From assembly GCA_905221605.1 (NCBI GenBank), contig CAJNDS010002146.1, forward strand, positions 1-64,000: DNA of 64,000 bases. Reading direction: 5' to 3'. A model generated the notes under the pieces. The model saw nothing but the letters and a program-made list of their open reading frames with translations. It did no database searches and was not told where the DNA came from. This stretch comes from Symbiodinium natans (Eukaryota; Sar; Dinophyceae; Suessiales; Symbiodiniaceae). The position numbers and the translations under genes are program-made. Position 1 is the first letter of the stretch, and each line of letters opens with the position of its first letter. This document shows, piece after piece, positions 35,291-47,902 of this stretch.

Positions 35291-37530
35291 ACTACAAGTA
35301 GTACTTGTGCTATCACAGAGGCAGACCCCGCAATAGCGCAATCAACTATCACGATGCTCGACCGAAAACTCGGATAACTGAAGCTGCAGGTATATCTACT
35401 GGCTCATAGGCTCTTTGCGACTTACTTGTAACTATTCAGGACCCTTCAAGCACCTTCAAGCCAAATAGGCAACAGGCCTCTGGCCAAACGCTCATCCAGG
35501 GCTGCTGGATGAGTCTTGCGAAGCCTCTGACCCTTAGTGCCAGGGGGTTCATTGGGTTTTGGAATTTTCCAGTCGGGGCTCAAATTTAGAGTTTTTGCTA
35601 GCTGCCAAGCCCGCTAGGCTCCAGTCCCGGTTTCCACGGCTGACATCGACATCCCGAGCTCCTTTATCAAGCGTTTGGTATCCCACTGGTAAAACGGAAC
35701 ACCTAAGCAACCGTGACCCACCGTCCACTTTCAAGATGCCATCTCTTGACGGAAACCCTGCGCAAGATCCTACGCCAGAGCGCATGCAATTTGAAGACAG
35801 CAGCGGCATTGACTGAACATCAGGTCTCTCAGGCGAATCGGCGAAGCTGACACCTCATGCCCTAAGAAAACCCAAACCCTATACATGCAGCCAGCTGTCG
35901 ATTCTATGCTGAGCTCCGCCCACTCAGACTCTTCTGCAGTGAGGCCTCCCCAGCCTTGATCCAACAGTCTATGTGGGAGCTAGCTTATCAAGGAGGGAGC
36001 ATGCCCCCCCGTGTGAGCCTCCTCCCTGTAGGCTTGAGTTTTCCGTGCTCGCAGGGTACAGTACAAGTTTGGGCTCTTTTTAAGCCACCCTGGGCACACT
36101 GATTGGCTAGTCCCGGATCAATGCCCACCGTCAGAAGAATTTGGTAGCTCCGTAGCCCCCAGCTTCCCGTTGCGGAAAGTAGCCTTTCCCGGATCTGAAA
36201 GGGGTCCCGAAGTCAAGATCCCGCTTCCGCCCACAGTGACCCGCCAAGCAGACCAGCCGCACTGCAGGGGATTTGGGTTTAGGGCAGAGGGTTCAGCGCT
36301 CCGGGTGAGGTAAGGCCCAAGCCTGGGCTTTAGAGCCACAAAGGAATGCAGTAGCAGATGGGGCCAACCCTACTCTTGAGGGCAGCACAAAAGCACAAGA
36401 CTACACCGCACTGCGAACAGCGCCAAACCCGATCCAGCTTAGCGGCTGAATCCGAATGGCCGCCCCAACATGGCGCTGGTGAAGACATCGGCGACCGAGC
36501 CCTCGTAAGGTTGAAGGGTTTTGAGGCAATCAGGGATTGGGCTGGGTGCAGAAGAGGCTGGTGTTCTGGAGTTCTTTGCTCTAGGCCCCTGACTGAGCCC
36601 CCCAACCTAAAAAATGAACCGGAAACCTGTCAACTCACTGAACCTCCCTAAGCCCTCAATCGTAAACCTTCATCGAATTCCAGCTAGGTCGCCTTCAGGA
36701 CCTCTTCAAAATTGCACGTGCCTCTGGGCGCAGGGCGTGCACAAGGCAGCTCGGTTTGGAGGATTTAAGTTTTTGTTGACCGGGGCTTTGGGTTCTCTAG
36801 CCTTCTCCAGCTGTCAGGGTGGGGGTCTCTCGAAACGATCTTAGGACGTCCTACCTCCTCCTCACCCCTCAACCGAAGCCGATGGCTTTCTCCCTAACCC
36901 ACCAGGCCAGCCAGCTTCTCCAGACCCTTAGCCCCTTTGTCCGCACCTCGCACCTGGCTCTAAGCCTGCGGGCCCTTCGTAGTGAGGGAATTAGGTACCT
37001 TGTATCTCCCTCTGCGAACCTTTTCAGGGAAACTACAGGGTACCGTCCTCCCTCGTTCAACCCAGGCTGTTCGAGGATCTTCAAGGCTGGGTAAATCGCG
37101 TCAGAAGGCGTTTGAAATGTCCAGGGTTGAAGCTGTATAGGTCCCGTGCAAAGCCAGCCACCCCGCCAAGCCCAGACCGAAAAACGTCTTGCTGGAGCCT
37201 GCCGCCACTTTGGCTTCGGTTGCTTCCATGACCTTGTCGCCTTGGCTCCCAAGAGGGTTAAGGGGTTTACGTCAGTCTTTGGATTACAAAGATGTAAGCT
37301 GCCCCTGCCCTACGGTTGAGCCCAGATTAGCCCAGTAGCCTTAGAATCTTGAACCATCAAGTTTAAGTGTCAGCGAGCCACTGGCGGCGGTCATGAGATT
37401 GCAATAGCTGCTGGCGGCAGCATGCTTGAAGAGGTCCTGGCTTTGGATGGTTTAGGGCTTACGTAAGGCTTAGGAGCCTCAGAGCAATGGCACAAGGTTA
37501 AACACGAAGCTTCCCTGTGTATATATATAT
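35291..37530. other. Spacer without a supported gene
   Basis: Several 80-130 codon ORFs overlap on both strands without motifs (for example minus 36,869-37,252). There is a relative of the 30,455 repeat at about 36,360-36,425. I see nothing else of note. Confidence 0.4.
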
Positions 37531-37533
37531 ATA

Positions 37534-37635
37534 TTGGGTAGTTTCCTAAGTTATGGTCCCTTTTTGGGTCCCTTTTTAAAGGGCGCCGCCCTCTCACGGG
37601 TACCCCAAAAAGGACCCTAATTCAGGAAGCCACCC
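37534..37635. mobile_element. MITE-like palindromic element, family 2
   Basis: Strongly palindromic. GGGTAGTTTCCTAAGTTATG then GTCCCTTTTTGGGTCC faces GGTACCCCAAAAAGGACCCT then AATTCAGGAAGCCACCCA. It is one of the clearest copies for defining the terminal inverted repeat. Confidence 0.7.
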
Positions 37636-37666
37636 ATGTCCGAGTAGCTAGGGAAACGGTCGCAGG

Positions 37667-38260
37667 CTAAGAGCAGACCGACCGGCAAGAGTGAAAGTTA
37701 ATTAGTTGATGTGCATGGCAGGAATTGCATATGCCAAAAAGGGGGGAGCCCCAAGAATTCCTTGTTGCCAGCGCATTGTCGGAGAATTTGATGAAACAAT
37801 ACCACGTGCTAGCCCGAGGCAGCTCTGCTGAGGATTTGGGGCTTGGGGGCCCAACTTCCAAGTTTTGGGGACGTGGCAGGGCTTCGGGTCCTTCTGCAGC
37901 AGATGCCGATTCTTCTGCCAGTGTTCGCCGGATGCCGTGATCAGCGCAGGCTCCTCTGCAACAGGCTTGAACCAGGATACACACAACCAAGCTCTCCCTG
38001 AAGGGTCTCTGCCATCGAAGTGTGTGCCCGAAAGCACCCGAAGACTCCCAGGCTTCCTTCATGCCTCTGAACCGACAAGCACCTGTAAATGCTGGGGGTT
38101 GGAGGCTCGGGAGCACAAGTTTACAAACATCAACACAGAAACCTACAGCACCACAAGCCCTTTGCATCAGCATCAAGAGGACTACAAACCGCCACATAGC
38201 CTTCATGCCTCCCACGAGAGCCTGAGCGCGAGTAGTATGATCACACCGCCTACTATCCAC
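37667..38260 (-). CDS. Hypothetical ORF with signal-peptide-like N-terminus (doubtful)
   Basis: The ORF has 197 codons. From an internal Met (about residue 22) it reads MWRFVVLLMLMQRACGA, which looks like a cleavable signal sequence, then Cys-rich and Glu/Ala/Pro-rich parts. No family is recognised. Given the background of chance ORFs of this size in GC-balanced DNA and the absence of splice or homology support, it is a weak candidate. Confidence 0.2.
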   Translation of the reverse strand: MDSRRCDHTTRAQALVGGMKAMWRFVVLLMLMQRACGAVGFCVDVCKLVLPSLQPPAFTGACRFRGMKEAWESSGAFGHTLRWQRPFRESLVVCILVQACCRGACADHGIRRTLAEESASAAEGPEALPRPQNLEVGPPSPKSSAELPRASTWYCFIKFSDNALATRNSWGSPLFGICNSCHAHQLINFHSCRSVCS

Positions 38261-38399
38261 ACTCTCTCGACCTCGTCAAATTGCTTGAGGGGCAACTTCA
38301 GGTAACGAAAGCTAGCCTAGCTTCTAGGTGGCATAACGGCCGGCTCAATGAAAGCTAGCCTAGCTTCTAGGCGACAAGCAAAACCGACCCATCTGCCGA

Positions 38400-40270
38400 C
38401 CTCCACCACCACGTGCAAACCCCACTACAAACCAGAGAACGCCCCATACGCCACCATCATCACGTGCAATCGCCACACTCGCACACTACCACCACACATC
38501 ACCACACGTCGCCACCACACACCACCACAAGCCATGCGCGAGATCGCGCTCCACCACCACACTCCACACTCCACTTCGAACCGGCACATGCCGCCACGCC
38601 CCACCATCGCACATCACCACGCGCTACCGCCCCTACCGCGTGCTGGTAGAGATCGCGATCTGGACCTCAAGATCCATCCAAAACACGCGATTGAGAGAAA
38701 CACGTACGAACGGCATGTTTTTGAGCAAGACCCAGGTCCGCGGAGCTCTCCAGAACATGCGGTTGAGACAAGAACTAAGAAGACGTACCAACGCGCTCAC
38801 TTACACACCGCGATCTTCTGCGTAACCCTCAAGTATACCCCAAATATGTCGTATCGATAGGGTCAACGCTGACCACTCAGGGAAAGCTATTGAAAGTTCA
38901 GTCGCTGTGAAAACCGTTCAATACCCCCCCCCCCCCCTCCGCACTCGCCGTTTTCCTTATCAGTAAAAGACAACTCTGAGGGGGGTTGGTCCGACAAGCC
39001 TGCTAAAAGCAGAGGCCATGATTTATTATGTAAGAAGTATGAAAATTCATGATAACTCCAATTGAGTGACGATTTCAGGCTCCTGTCTGAAACCTCTCCA
39101 ACCACGGTCGTTGCAAGCAATGCTCGGGTCCTTGCCGTATTTCTTCGCCCAGTGCTTCATGGCCCACAAGTCGTTGGTAGGACCCTTGGGGTACTTGCCT
39201 GTCCCAGCTCTTATTTGGATATTAAGGGATGTTTGGACTTCGGAGTGGCAACTCAGTCCCTGAGCTTTGCAACCGTACGGACTGCAGGATTTTCAGCTTA
39301 AATACTCGGGTTGAAGTTGTGAGAGTAGGCGTTGACATACAAGTGGCTTTTAACCCTAAACGCTAGACCCTAAACGCTACTAAACCCTAAACCCCAAAGA
39401 CCCTAAGTGGAAGGCAGGGCCCTCATACCCCAGGCGCAGGTTCGCCGCCTTCATGCAGGAAGACCTTTCGCGCCTCACGCGGGTCGAAGAGGCTGACCTG
39501 GTTGTCACGAGACATTCGCAGCTCTCAAGCCACTAGAGCTCGGTGTGTAGGGCAAGCCCAAGATACCTGTAAAATGTGAAGGTTTTTCGTCGACACACTC
39601 GGTCTGGAGAGATTTCTCATCATCAGCCTTCCTTCTGATTTGACCGCAAACTGAACAAAAGCAGTCGAGTCACTGACTGGTCTCCCCCAATGCTGGTGTT
39701 GACAATCGGCCCGTATGTGTCGTAGAGGTGCGCAGTGAACTTCTCCTAACGACAGGCATCGACGTTTTTGTCTAAGTAGCTTCCCTGCAGCCTGGGGTCC
39801 TTGGGATTCGCCGGCTCGGCTGCTGTTTAGGGGTTATAGGGCAGTTGACGAAACAGCCTCTGCACAAGCAGCATGACACCTAGGAACGTGTGCTGCGCAT
39901 TGCTGCGCAGCAGACGCGGGCTCTACAGTGCTCGAGGTTTTAGGGTTTAGGGTCACAGGCCCTGTGACAGAACTTGAGGGGTAAGATGTTGGAGGCTAAT
40001 TCTATGGGCCGACAGCACACCGACAGCAGGACCAGAAGAATTCTGCCCGAGGCTCAAGGCCCTTCACGCCCCCGAAGGACAAAAACGTGGGCAGTGCGCC
40101 GAGAATGGGCCACTTCCTTGGTTGGCTCCAAATATAAAAATATGATGTAGCAATCTATAGCAATATATAGCTATATATATATATATATATAGCAATGTAT
40201 AGTAATATCTGCTTAACTTAATTATTTGTCATTGTCGTTGTGCTATGATGTACTACTAAACATAATTGGA
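38400..40270. other. Spacer; CCACCAC-rich and AT-rich patches
   Basis: About 38,400-38,640 is rich in CCAC/ACCACCAC units on the plus strand. There is a C run at 38,925-38,937, CTAAACG-type telomere-like pieces at about 39,352-39,408, and an AT-rich patch at about 40,135-40,265. No gene supported. Confidence 0.5.
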
Positions 40271-40279
40271 TGCTGATAT

Positions 40280-40385
40280 GATGGTCCATGGGCCTTGCGC
40301 CTCTCAAATAGGATGTGGCCAGCAACAAATTGCAGGCCAGGTGGCCCCATCGCTGCGTGATAGACTTCAAGCCATCAATGTTGCA
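40280..40385 (+). repeat. About 105-bp dispersed repeat (inverted partner at 60,303)
   Basis: GGTCCATGGGCCTTGCGCCT, CTCAAATAGGATGTGGCCAG, CAACAAATTGCAGGCCAGGT and GGCCCCATCGCTGCGTG recur almost unchanged, in inverted orientation, at 60,303-60,402. Both copies are preceded in their own sense by an AT-rich, TATG-rich stretch. An open frame through it ([11 protein letters not shown]) is shared. It directly abuts the foldback element at 40,428. Confidence 0.85.
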
Positions 40386-40427
40386 CCCGGTTTGGTATCG
40401 GCCCCCGCTTTAAAGACAAACTGGCCG

Positions 40428-41310
40428 AATTATTCAGGACATGCTGACTGTTTGGGACTCCCGCTATAAAGACAAACCACCCCCGAAATCCGGGTTTTTT
40501 TTTTTGATTTGGGGCTTGTTTCGGCCCGGAGGCTCCGGCTTAAAGCCGGGCCTTATGATTTTAAAGCCGGACCTTGTCATTTTACAGGCCGACCTCATCC
40601 ATTCCAACCGGCCCGAAACCATGAATTCCCTTTAAGAAACCATTTGAAAAATTGGTTTCGTTCAATCCGACAAAGGGGTGGTCCAGGACCCCCCTCGGCT
40701 CATCCGTTTTAAATTCACACGGACCCCGTTTATATTCATATAAGCTCTTCCCTTTTAACTGCATATGGATCCCTTTTAAACTCAGAATATAAGCTCATCC
40801 CGTTTAAGTTCATAATTATGGACTCCTTTTGAATTCATATAAACCATCCCTCTTAGATGCATATGAATCCTTTTTAAACTCATATAAGCTCATCCCTATT
40901 AAATTCACATGATCCCCTCTAAGTTCGTATAAGCTCATCCCTTCTAAATTAATATGGATCCCTGTTAAATGTGTATAAACTCCTCGCTATTAAAATCACA
41001 CAAACCCCCGGGCCCAAAGAGGAACAATAACAGCTTCGACTGTTCTGGGGGGTGGGACCCCCACACTAAAGAGGATCTAACATTAAACTACAAGGGATCG
41101 ATCTGGTCGGCCTTTAGACTCACAAAGCCCGGCCTTTATTATCATCAGGCCCGGCTTTAAGCCAAGAGACCAAAGGCATCCAAATTCGGAGCCTCCGGGC
41201 CGAAACAAGCCCCAAATCCTTGAAAAAGAATTGCCGGATTTCGGGAACGATTTGACTTTAAAGCGGGACCTGGTCTGTACCCCCTAACAGTCAGGGTGTC
41301 CTGAATAACC
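40428..41310. mobile_element. Foldback element with about 180-bp inverted arms
   Basis: The left arm (about 40,428-40,575) starts ATTATTCAGGACATGCTGAC, passes GGGCTTGTTTCGGCCCGGAG then GCTCCGG, and ends near AAAGCCGGGCCTTATGA. The right arm (about 41,115-41,310) is the inverted copy: GGCCCGGCTTTAAGCC, CTCCGGGCCGAAACAAGCCC, TCAGGGTGTCCTGAATAA. The interior (40,700-41,000) is a set of diverged direct repeats built on CATATAAGCTCATCCCTTTT and AAATTCATATGGATCCC. There is no transposase ORF. This is consistent with a non-autonomous foldback DNA transposon. Target-site duplication was not established. Confidence 0.8.
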
Positions 41311-44300
41311 CAACCAAATGGACTTTAATCAGGAGGCCCCTACTAAACAGGGTCCAAAATAATAATTAACTTGCATAGGAAGTTCCAGTCCTAGCTGGTG
41401 CCTTTGCATCAACATGGGTTTGGCCCCGCACTCATTCCACAAGCTCGAATCCCCACTACTGCAGCCAAAGTGACGGTCCCGGCATTTGGGAAAACGGCAG
41501 GGCAGTTCCCTCGAACCCACGCTGCCTTCGTCAAGTCTGTCACTTACTTTTCAACTCTGCGGGGGGGAGGGTGTGCGTGTGTCTGTGTGGATTTTCGCCA
41601 CCTGCCCATCACACACGCACACTGCGGGGACTAGTTCAGAAAACTAAAATGACAAACAATGCTGGTGTAGATTGGGATCGGGCTTCGGTGGCTACAAGTA
41701 CGGGGTCTTGTTTACGGAGGCACCATAGCCCGGGCTAAGTCAGGAGACTGAGGCCTACGTCAACTTCTGGCCAGAGGTGAACACATGAGCCCGGTGGCAG
41801 CATCTCCGCCGCCGAGACCGCTGCAGATGCCGACCGTCGAACATTTCCTTATATCTCTGAGCCAACGCGAGGGCTATGGCGGCTATGATTGCAACCTCTT
41901 ATCTGGGGCACCCCAAACATCCCTAAATCTGTATGGGCAGAAGTTCCCCATCTACCTGTTTCCCCCATCCCTTGCCCCCCCCGGCCATTGGGAGCCTCTC
42001 TCAACCCTAAGCTCCGAAGCCCGCGTCTCCGAAAGCCTCAATAGGGGCCAAGTAGCCGGAAACCCGCAGCACCATGGCTCTAAAGATACGGGGTGTGGAG
42101 GGGGGCGGAATCAGCTGAGAGCCGGCAGTTTCCAAACCTGCTACATATTGAAATTCTTTGGAAGGCAAGAGGGAAACATGCGGCTAGCTCCCATCACGTG
42201 TTCGTGTGCCGTTGTGGTCATCCACGCAAGCAAGACAGACAAAGCTTAAACACCCTACCCCCAAGCCCGAACCAAACCATAAAACCAAGTAGCTATAGCC
42301 CCTAAATATATATATATATATATATATATAGATATAGAGAAAGATATAGACATATATATATATATAGATATAGATATATACGTATATGTGTAGCAGGGGG
42401 ACCCAGGAAAAGCCTCGAAGGCCATTCTTAGTCCACCTCTTACAAGACCGAAGCACGCAGACTGAAAGTCAGTCAGGCAGTCAGACGCCCAGATAGTCTC
42501 TTGAAAAGGAGACCTCACAGCACGCACGACCTTGAATCGCCTAAAAACCCTAAACCCTAAACTAACCCTAAACCCTAAAGCAACCTCGGAGGACTTTTGA
42601 GAGGCGGAGTCGCTGCTCGGCGGTGCAGCACGCACCATGCAGTCAAGTCGGCAGGTTGTTTCGGCCGGAAGCTCAGAAAATCTCCTCCTCATAGCTGATC
42701 CGACGCTTTCGCTGCGTCAGCCGCCTCATTTCACATCTGTTCTTCAAACGAGTCTGAAACTGAGGTTCGGTCGGAGGAGCATACAGGATCATAAAGGCTT
42801 CCTTTGAATTCATGTCGTCATCCATAGTGCGTAAAGGTTTTATTGCAAGCTGCTCGGCGAAAGGCAGCTGAGGTGCTGCGCAGGCGACAACACATATCGA
42901 AGCTTGCTAGAACCGCGGCCAACCTATCTGCGCCTGCTCAATCCACATGCAAAGCATGCCCTGCAAGGGCCCGAACTGGGCAGCCTGTTCCTCATCTTCC
43001 ACGGATTCCTGTGGTTTGGCGTGCGTTTCGGGATTTCCTGGCTTAGGCCTCAGAGGGTTCAAGCCGTGGGGATTCGGACTGGTGGGATTGGACGGTGCAG
43101 GGACGTTTATAGTGTCCAACCGCTTGCAATTCGGGCATTCGCGCTGAGAGCCTTAGGCGGAGAGCAATCAATTTTCTGAAGTCTCGCTGGGGCCCGAAGT
43201 GAAGTCAACATGCATTAACATGCGGGGGTGCTGGGGTTCGGGAATGCTGAGGATTTGGTTTTCAGCGAAAACTACATCGCACAGTCTGCACAGTCTGCAC
43301 AGTCAGCTGGACCTCCGCACTCTGCAAAGCTAAGAACTCTATCCAGGCACCAAGTAGACCGTGGGCGGGAGACTTCTAGATTTGGGTTCAGGGTGGCCAA
43401 ATCTAGATTCCCTGCAAAAGCATGGCCTTCTCCTCGTGCTCCGAGCTGGGTTCCGCAGGGTCCAGGCCTTCTTGCGACGAGACCGGTGGCCCAGGGCCAA
43501 CTTTATGAGCAGTGCTACCTACCGCCCCGGGGGGCAGGGCGCATGATCCTTTCTTTGCTACTATGCTGTTTCAGAAGGAGCCCCCAAGACAAAAGGGAAC
43601 AAGGGCAGAGGCTTCTCCTATCGGTACGAGTATCACCCTACAACTCCAAAGAAGCAACACATGGGGGATTCTCCGAAAAAGGGTCTTCTGGGGCTACCAT
43701 TAACAGGCGGCCCGTAGGGTACTCAAAAAAAGACCACAATTTTGAGAAATGACCACATAGACCTCTGCGAATCCGCGTCACAAGGTTTCAAAGGCCAGCA
43801 ACAGATAGGTTGGATAAACAATCACTGCTTCAGGCAGTGTGCCCATCCGTCCGTATCCTCCGAATGGTCATTCTAACTGTCGTGTGGCCCGAAGGGAAGC
43901 AGGCGGGTGAGCATTGACTGAAATACTCGGGTACATGCTGGTCTTCGAAAACGGGCGCAACAAAACAACACAGCAACTAACTGGCATCCCAAAGCTGACT
44001 CGAAGCCCAAGGTCCGCCAAAGATCTTTGAGGCCCTCACCGCTGAAGAGATCAAGGCCACCGGCCATGGATGCCCAGTAGCGCCTTGCTCAAGGTGAGGA
44101 CGATTCAGGGCATTCCATAAACGCACACCCCGATGACTTAGAAGGGGGTTTCCGAAATTAGGGGTGCCTTCTTGAAGCCCTTAGTGCACGGGGATCCCAC
44201 TATTTGGGTATCTATATCTTTGCCATTCTTAACGTCTGCCAAAGAGCATGCTTGCCCTGCTGAAGCGACTTACGAAACAAAAAGCTCAAGCCCTCGGCTA

Positions 44301-44580
44301 GAATAAGACAACGAAACAATATGTCCCTAGGTAGACTTAGCTACGTCCATCAAGTAGCTCTGCCTAGCTTCCTGCAACTGCTGTATCTGCAATCTGCGCC
44401 CCTGCAGTGCCTAAGCCAGGCCTCTTGGATCCTTAATTCCCTGACACCTGAAACATTTAACATGGGGGTTTACGACAATAGGGGATCTTCTTCCTCTTAG
44501 CCCCCTGATCCCGTTTAGTATGACCGCACTTACCTTATGATTAGCCCAACTCGTGACCAGATCTCAGAACACCAACTTGG
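41311..44580. other. Spacer with weak ORFs
   Basis: The largest ORF is plus 41,785-42,249 (154 codons, no motif). It contains (TA)n/(TATAGA)n at about 42,304-42,380, CCCTAAA units at 42,543-42,580, and family-2 relatives at about 43,660-43,759 and 44,140-44,225. The latter begins GGGGGTTTCCGAAATTAGGG. No gene recognised. Confidence 0.4.
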
Positions 44581-44581
44581 C

Positions 44582-46990
44582 CCCGATTGGACCGCCATCA
44601 TCGGCTGGGGCTGCAGCCTCTCCTCCTCCTCTGGGGACACACGCCGTACTTCAACCTGAGGGGATGGGAGGAGGTTGGGAGTAACTGCCAAAGCTTCGAG
44701 GCATGAGGCGGGCACGTGCCGCTTGTCTATGGAGGTTCTCAATGCTCTTCCGTGTTCTTTTGGGTATCGGCGCTCTAACACCATAAAACCCCTTGGCATC
44801 TTTTCAACCCTGCCGCTGGACTTGGTAATTAGTGGAGCTCCCACAGCTCTGCGCAGCCTCTAATGACTCTAATGCCAACACGCTCTGGGCGTCCCGCTGT
44901 CTCGTCGACATCTTCGTTCTCGATGGATGGGTGCTGCTTGCGCGCTCCTGCAAAACAAGCTTCGTCGTTTTGATGGAAAATTTCTACACCCGACTCCCAA
45001 GCCAGGCTTTCACTTCAGACAACTCGAGCAGGCAAATTCAGGAGCGAAACCGTTCAGGGGTTTCTAGTCTGTGGCCAAAAGCTTTGAAATGACTTAAATC
45101 TCTCCCAATCCTGCTACGCCAAAAACGTTTGCGATCGCGCCCATGTGCACCGGGATAGGACGCTGGCCCTCATCCCTTGCTGCCCTAAACGTGGCAAAGC
45201 AGCGTGCCTTGCCCCTGACGTGGGGGGGCTGAAGGTCCCGCCTGAGGTCTGCCGGGCCCGGATCGGTCTGGGAACGCTGATGCTGGATGGACTGCCCCCT
45301 CTCGTCTTTGGTTTGCAGCATGTGCAAGCTCGAGCAACTCGTACACAAATAGGTACGATGGACTCATCGAAAACCAGGGCTGGCCTTTTTTTGTTTTTTT
45401 TTTGTTCCTTTATTGGAGCTTCTTTCACTACTTTTCGAGTCCGGTATAGCCTTCAATTTTGTGGCTGCAGCTACGGTTCCCTATTTTAGAGGCGAAGTGG
45501 CCCAGTACTTTGGTTTAGGGTAAATCTGGGGGATCTGGGACCTCCGACTCGGAAGCCCGTTTTCAGAGTTCCCACAGACGAGACCTTGATTAATTGCATT
45601 CCCCTTTCCTGAGCTCTGGGCCCTGTGCGTCACCCCCCCCCCCCCCCGGAAAACCCCCCCCAAACTGCACTGAAACTTGAGGAAATTCACCTTACCCCTG
45701 ACATGTCCCAATATACCCACTTTGCTTCAGGGCTCCTGCGTTGTCCTGCCTCACCCTAAACGGACAAAACGGACAACCTCTTTGCAACTGGACTGCAATC
45801 CGCTGCCAGGAAAAGGCCCCAAACCTAAACCCCAAACCCGAAACCCTAAACCCTCCTTTGAGACACAGGACCGGAATCCTAAGCCTCCGACGCTGCAACT
45901 CGATGCCAGGAGCCCGAGGGCCATCAACCTGGGCACGTTCGTTGGGATTTGGGTCTTGGGTTTTGGGTTTAGGGTTTTGGGCTTAGGGCTTAGGGTTTAG
46001 GGTTTACGGCCAAAGTTCAGGATTTACAGTTTAGGGTTTTGGGTTTGTTAATTGACTCTTCATAGGGAAGGAGGGAATGAGGTGCCTACATCACTCCCTG
46101 AAAGGCTTTATATAGGGTCAACATAAGGTACCCTCACTCCCCTAGAGCCACTAGACTGTCAGGCTTTTGGGGCTCCTAGAAGTTTCAGGGTTCAGGGCCG
46201 AGGGCTTGAGGACTTTTTGGGGGATTACAGGGTTCATGGGTTGCTGCTAACAATTTGCAAAAACAGCTACAAGAATAAATAGACCGACGCTGTTTACCAA
46301 CTTGGAATCCATTCAATGGTGGTAGCTTCGTCTTAAGTACGTCGAGACCCTGACGAATGTAGCTGTTGAGGACCGAGACTCGGACTTCGGAGAATCGGGT
46401 TTACTTACTGGCTCACCATAATATAATATGATAATAATACATATATATATATGTGTATATATATATATATATTATTGGGAACTGGGGACAAGGCACCTAT
46501 AAGTCTACCAGCCTCAAGCAAACATCCTCCTTGGCCCAATGCCGGAAAATGGAACATGTCCCAAGGGCCAAACCCTAATGCAGGGCCTGAATGTATCATA
46601 GTACAAAATTATGTTTGGACCAGAAGGGAATACATTTAGAAATTAGTAGTAATGGTTCCGACCCCTTATTCAAGCCTTCCAAACCTCAAAGCAGGGTTCC
46701 CAGGCCCTTTGTCCAGGTCTGAGGGCTCGCGCACCTGCGTGGGGATTGAGTCGTCGGCGCTGAGGTTCCCAGTCGTAAACTATGGCACCCGCCATTTTGG
46801 CACTCTTACTTCTTCCTCTTGCGGTTGCGATTCTTTCCATGGTTCGAGCTTCTTGTCATGTCTTCATACTCTTGCCATCATCATTAAGATTCACACTGCA
46901 CAGGTGAGAAGGCCTTTCTTTGGATTTCTGTCCATTTTGGTCCTGATCGAACCCGATGTCCGGCAACCCTTGACGAATGCACTGAAACAC
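44582..46990 (-). CDS. Exon-like pieces of an unidentified multi-exon gene
   Basis: Three minus-strand blocks join in phase through plausible splice sites. 45175-45120 contains PIPVHMGAIANVF (ends TTT G^GC). 44947-44880 contains KQHPSIENEDVDETAGRPER (acceptor TTGCAG^GA; donor CGT^GT). 44655-44582 contains VEVRRVSPEEEERLQPQP (acceptor CCTCAG^GT). Further up, 46990-46914 reads VFQCIRQGLPDIGFDQDQNG; the D-x-D-x-N-G pattern resembles the start of an EF-hand loop. 46851-46810 reads KLEPWKESQPQEEE before a GTAAG donor. Whether these last two belong to the same gene is unknown. The product is acidic and not recognised. It would be the next gene in the block downstream of the ribosomal protein pair. 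Confidence 0.35.
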
Positions 46991-47902
46991 CTCGCATAAG
47001 AACAGATCATTCAACGGATTCCCCAAGCCATCCAAGGATATCTATGAATGGGCAGGTATACAGCCGGTACGCGCACTCTTCTTGCTAAAGCCCTGGTGGA
47101 AGATCTTGGTGTGTGTTAGGCGGCTTATGTGTCTCACACAGAGCCGACTTGGCCTCATCGGTCTCGGTGATTCCAGGTGTCAGCGTTTACTAAGACTTCA
47201 CATCGCGAGGGCTGCTGGGCGACAGGAAGCACCAATGTGACCCCAGGGGTGCGTTCTCTTTTTGTCCGCAATGCCGCCATGTTGAGCTGGTGTCGTCGAT
47301 CAGTATCCTTGGCCATCAGGAGGAATCACTTGTTGGCCGGGCGCGACTTGGCACCATGTGATAAGTTTGACAAGGCCTCTCATGGTAACCCATGCTTGCC
47401 TCCATATGTTCCCTGTGCTAAGAATGTTCTCGACAGCGTTCCCTGTCGAAACTGAAAGTGCGCAAGCCAGCCTGACGCAATTACAGGTTGACCTAGGGTT
47501 GTTCTAGATTAGGGTCTGTTTTGGGGCCCTTGAATAAGGGAGTTCATTAAACCAGCGATTCTTGCTTGAAGAACACGTTCGAGCACAACCCTACTCGAAG
47601 GCAGGTGGACGTTGCTTGAAGGAACTTAAACAAACTTACCATAACATGGTTGTTACGTAGCATATCATTCGTCGGTCTTCATTCAAACTCCTGAAGATCG
47701 AAGCTCGAAACCTGCAGCCTTGTCCCAAATCTTGAAGAACCGAACTGGAGCGCGCTGTCCTACTTCAAGGTCCATGGGCAGCCAACGCAGCTGGCTTTAT
47801 AGTTATGGCAACTGTAGACTCAGCAGAGTAAAAGGCTCGTACTTATTACTACTCTAACTTCCCACGAACCTTCAAGCTAGCATAGACCACTCGTCAGGGA
47901 GC

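Noticed and set aside
34720-35301. 193-codon plus ORF over the CCTACTA array
   Set aside because: A heptamer repeat without stops; low-complexity LLPTTYY product.
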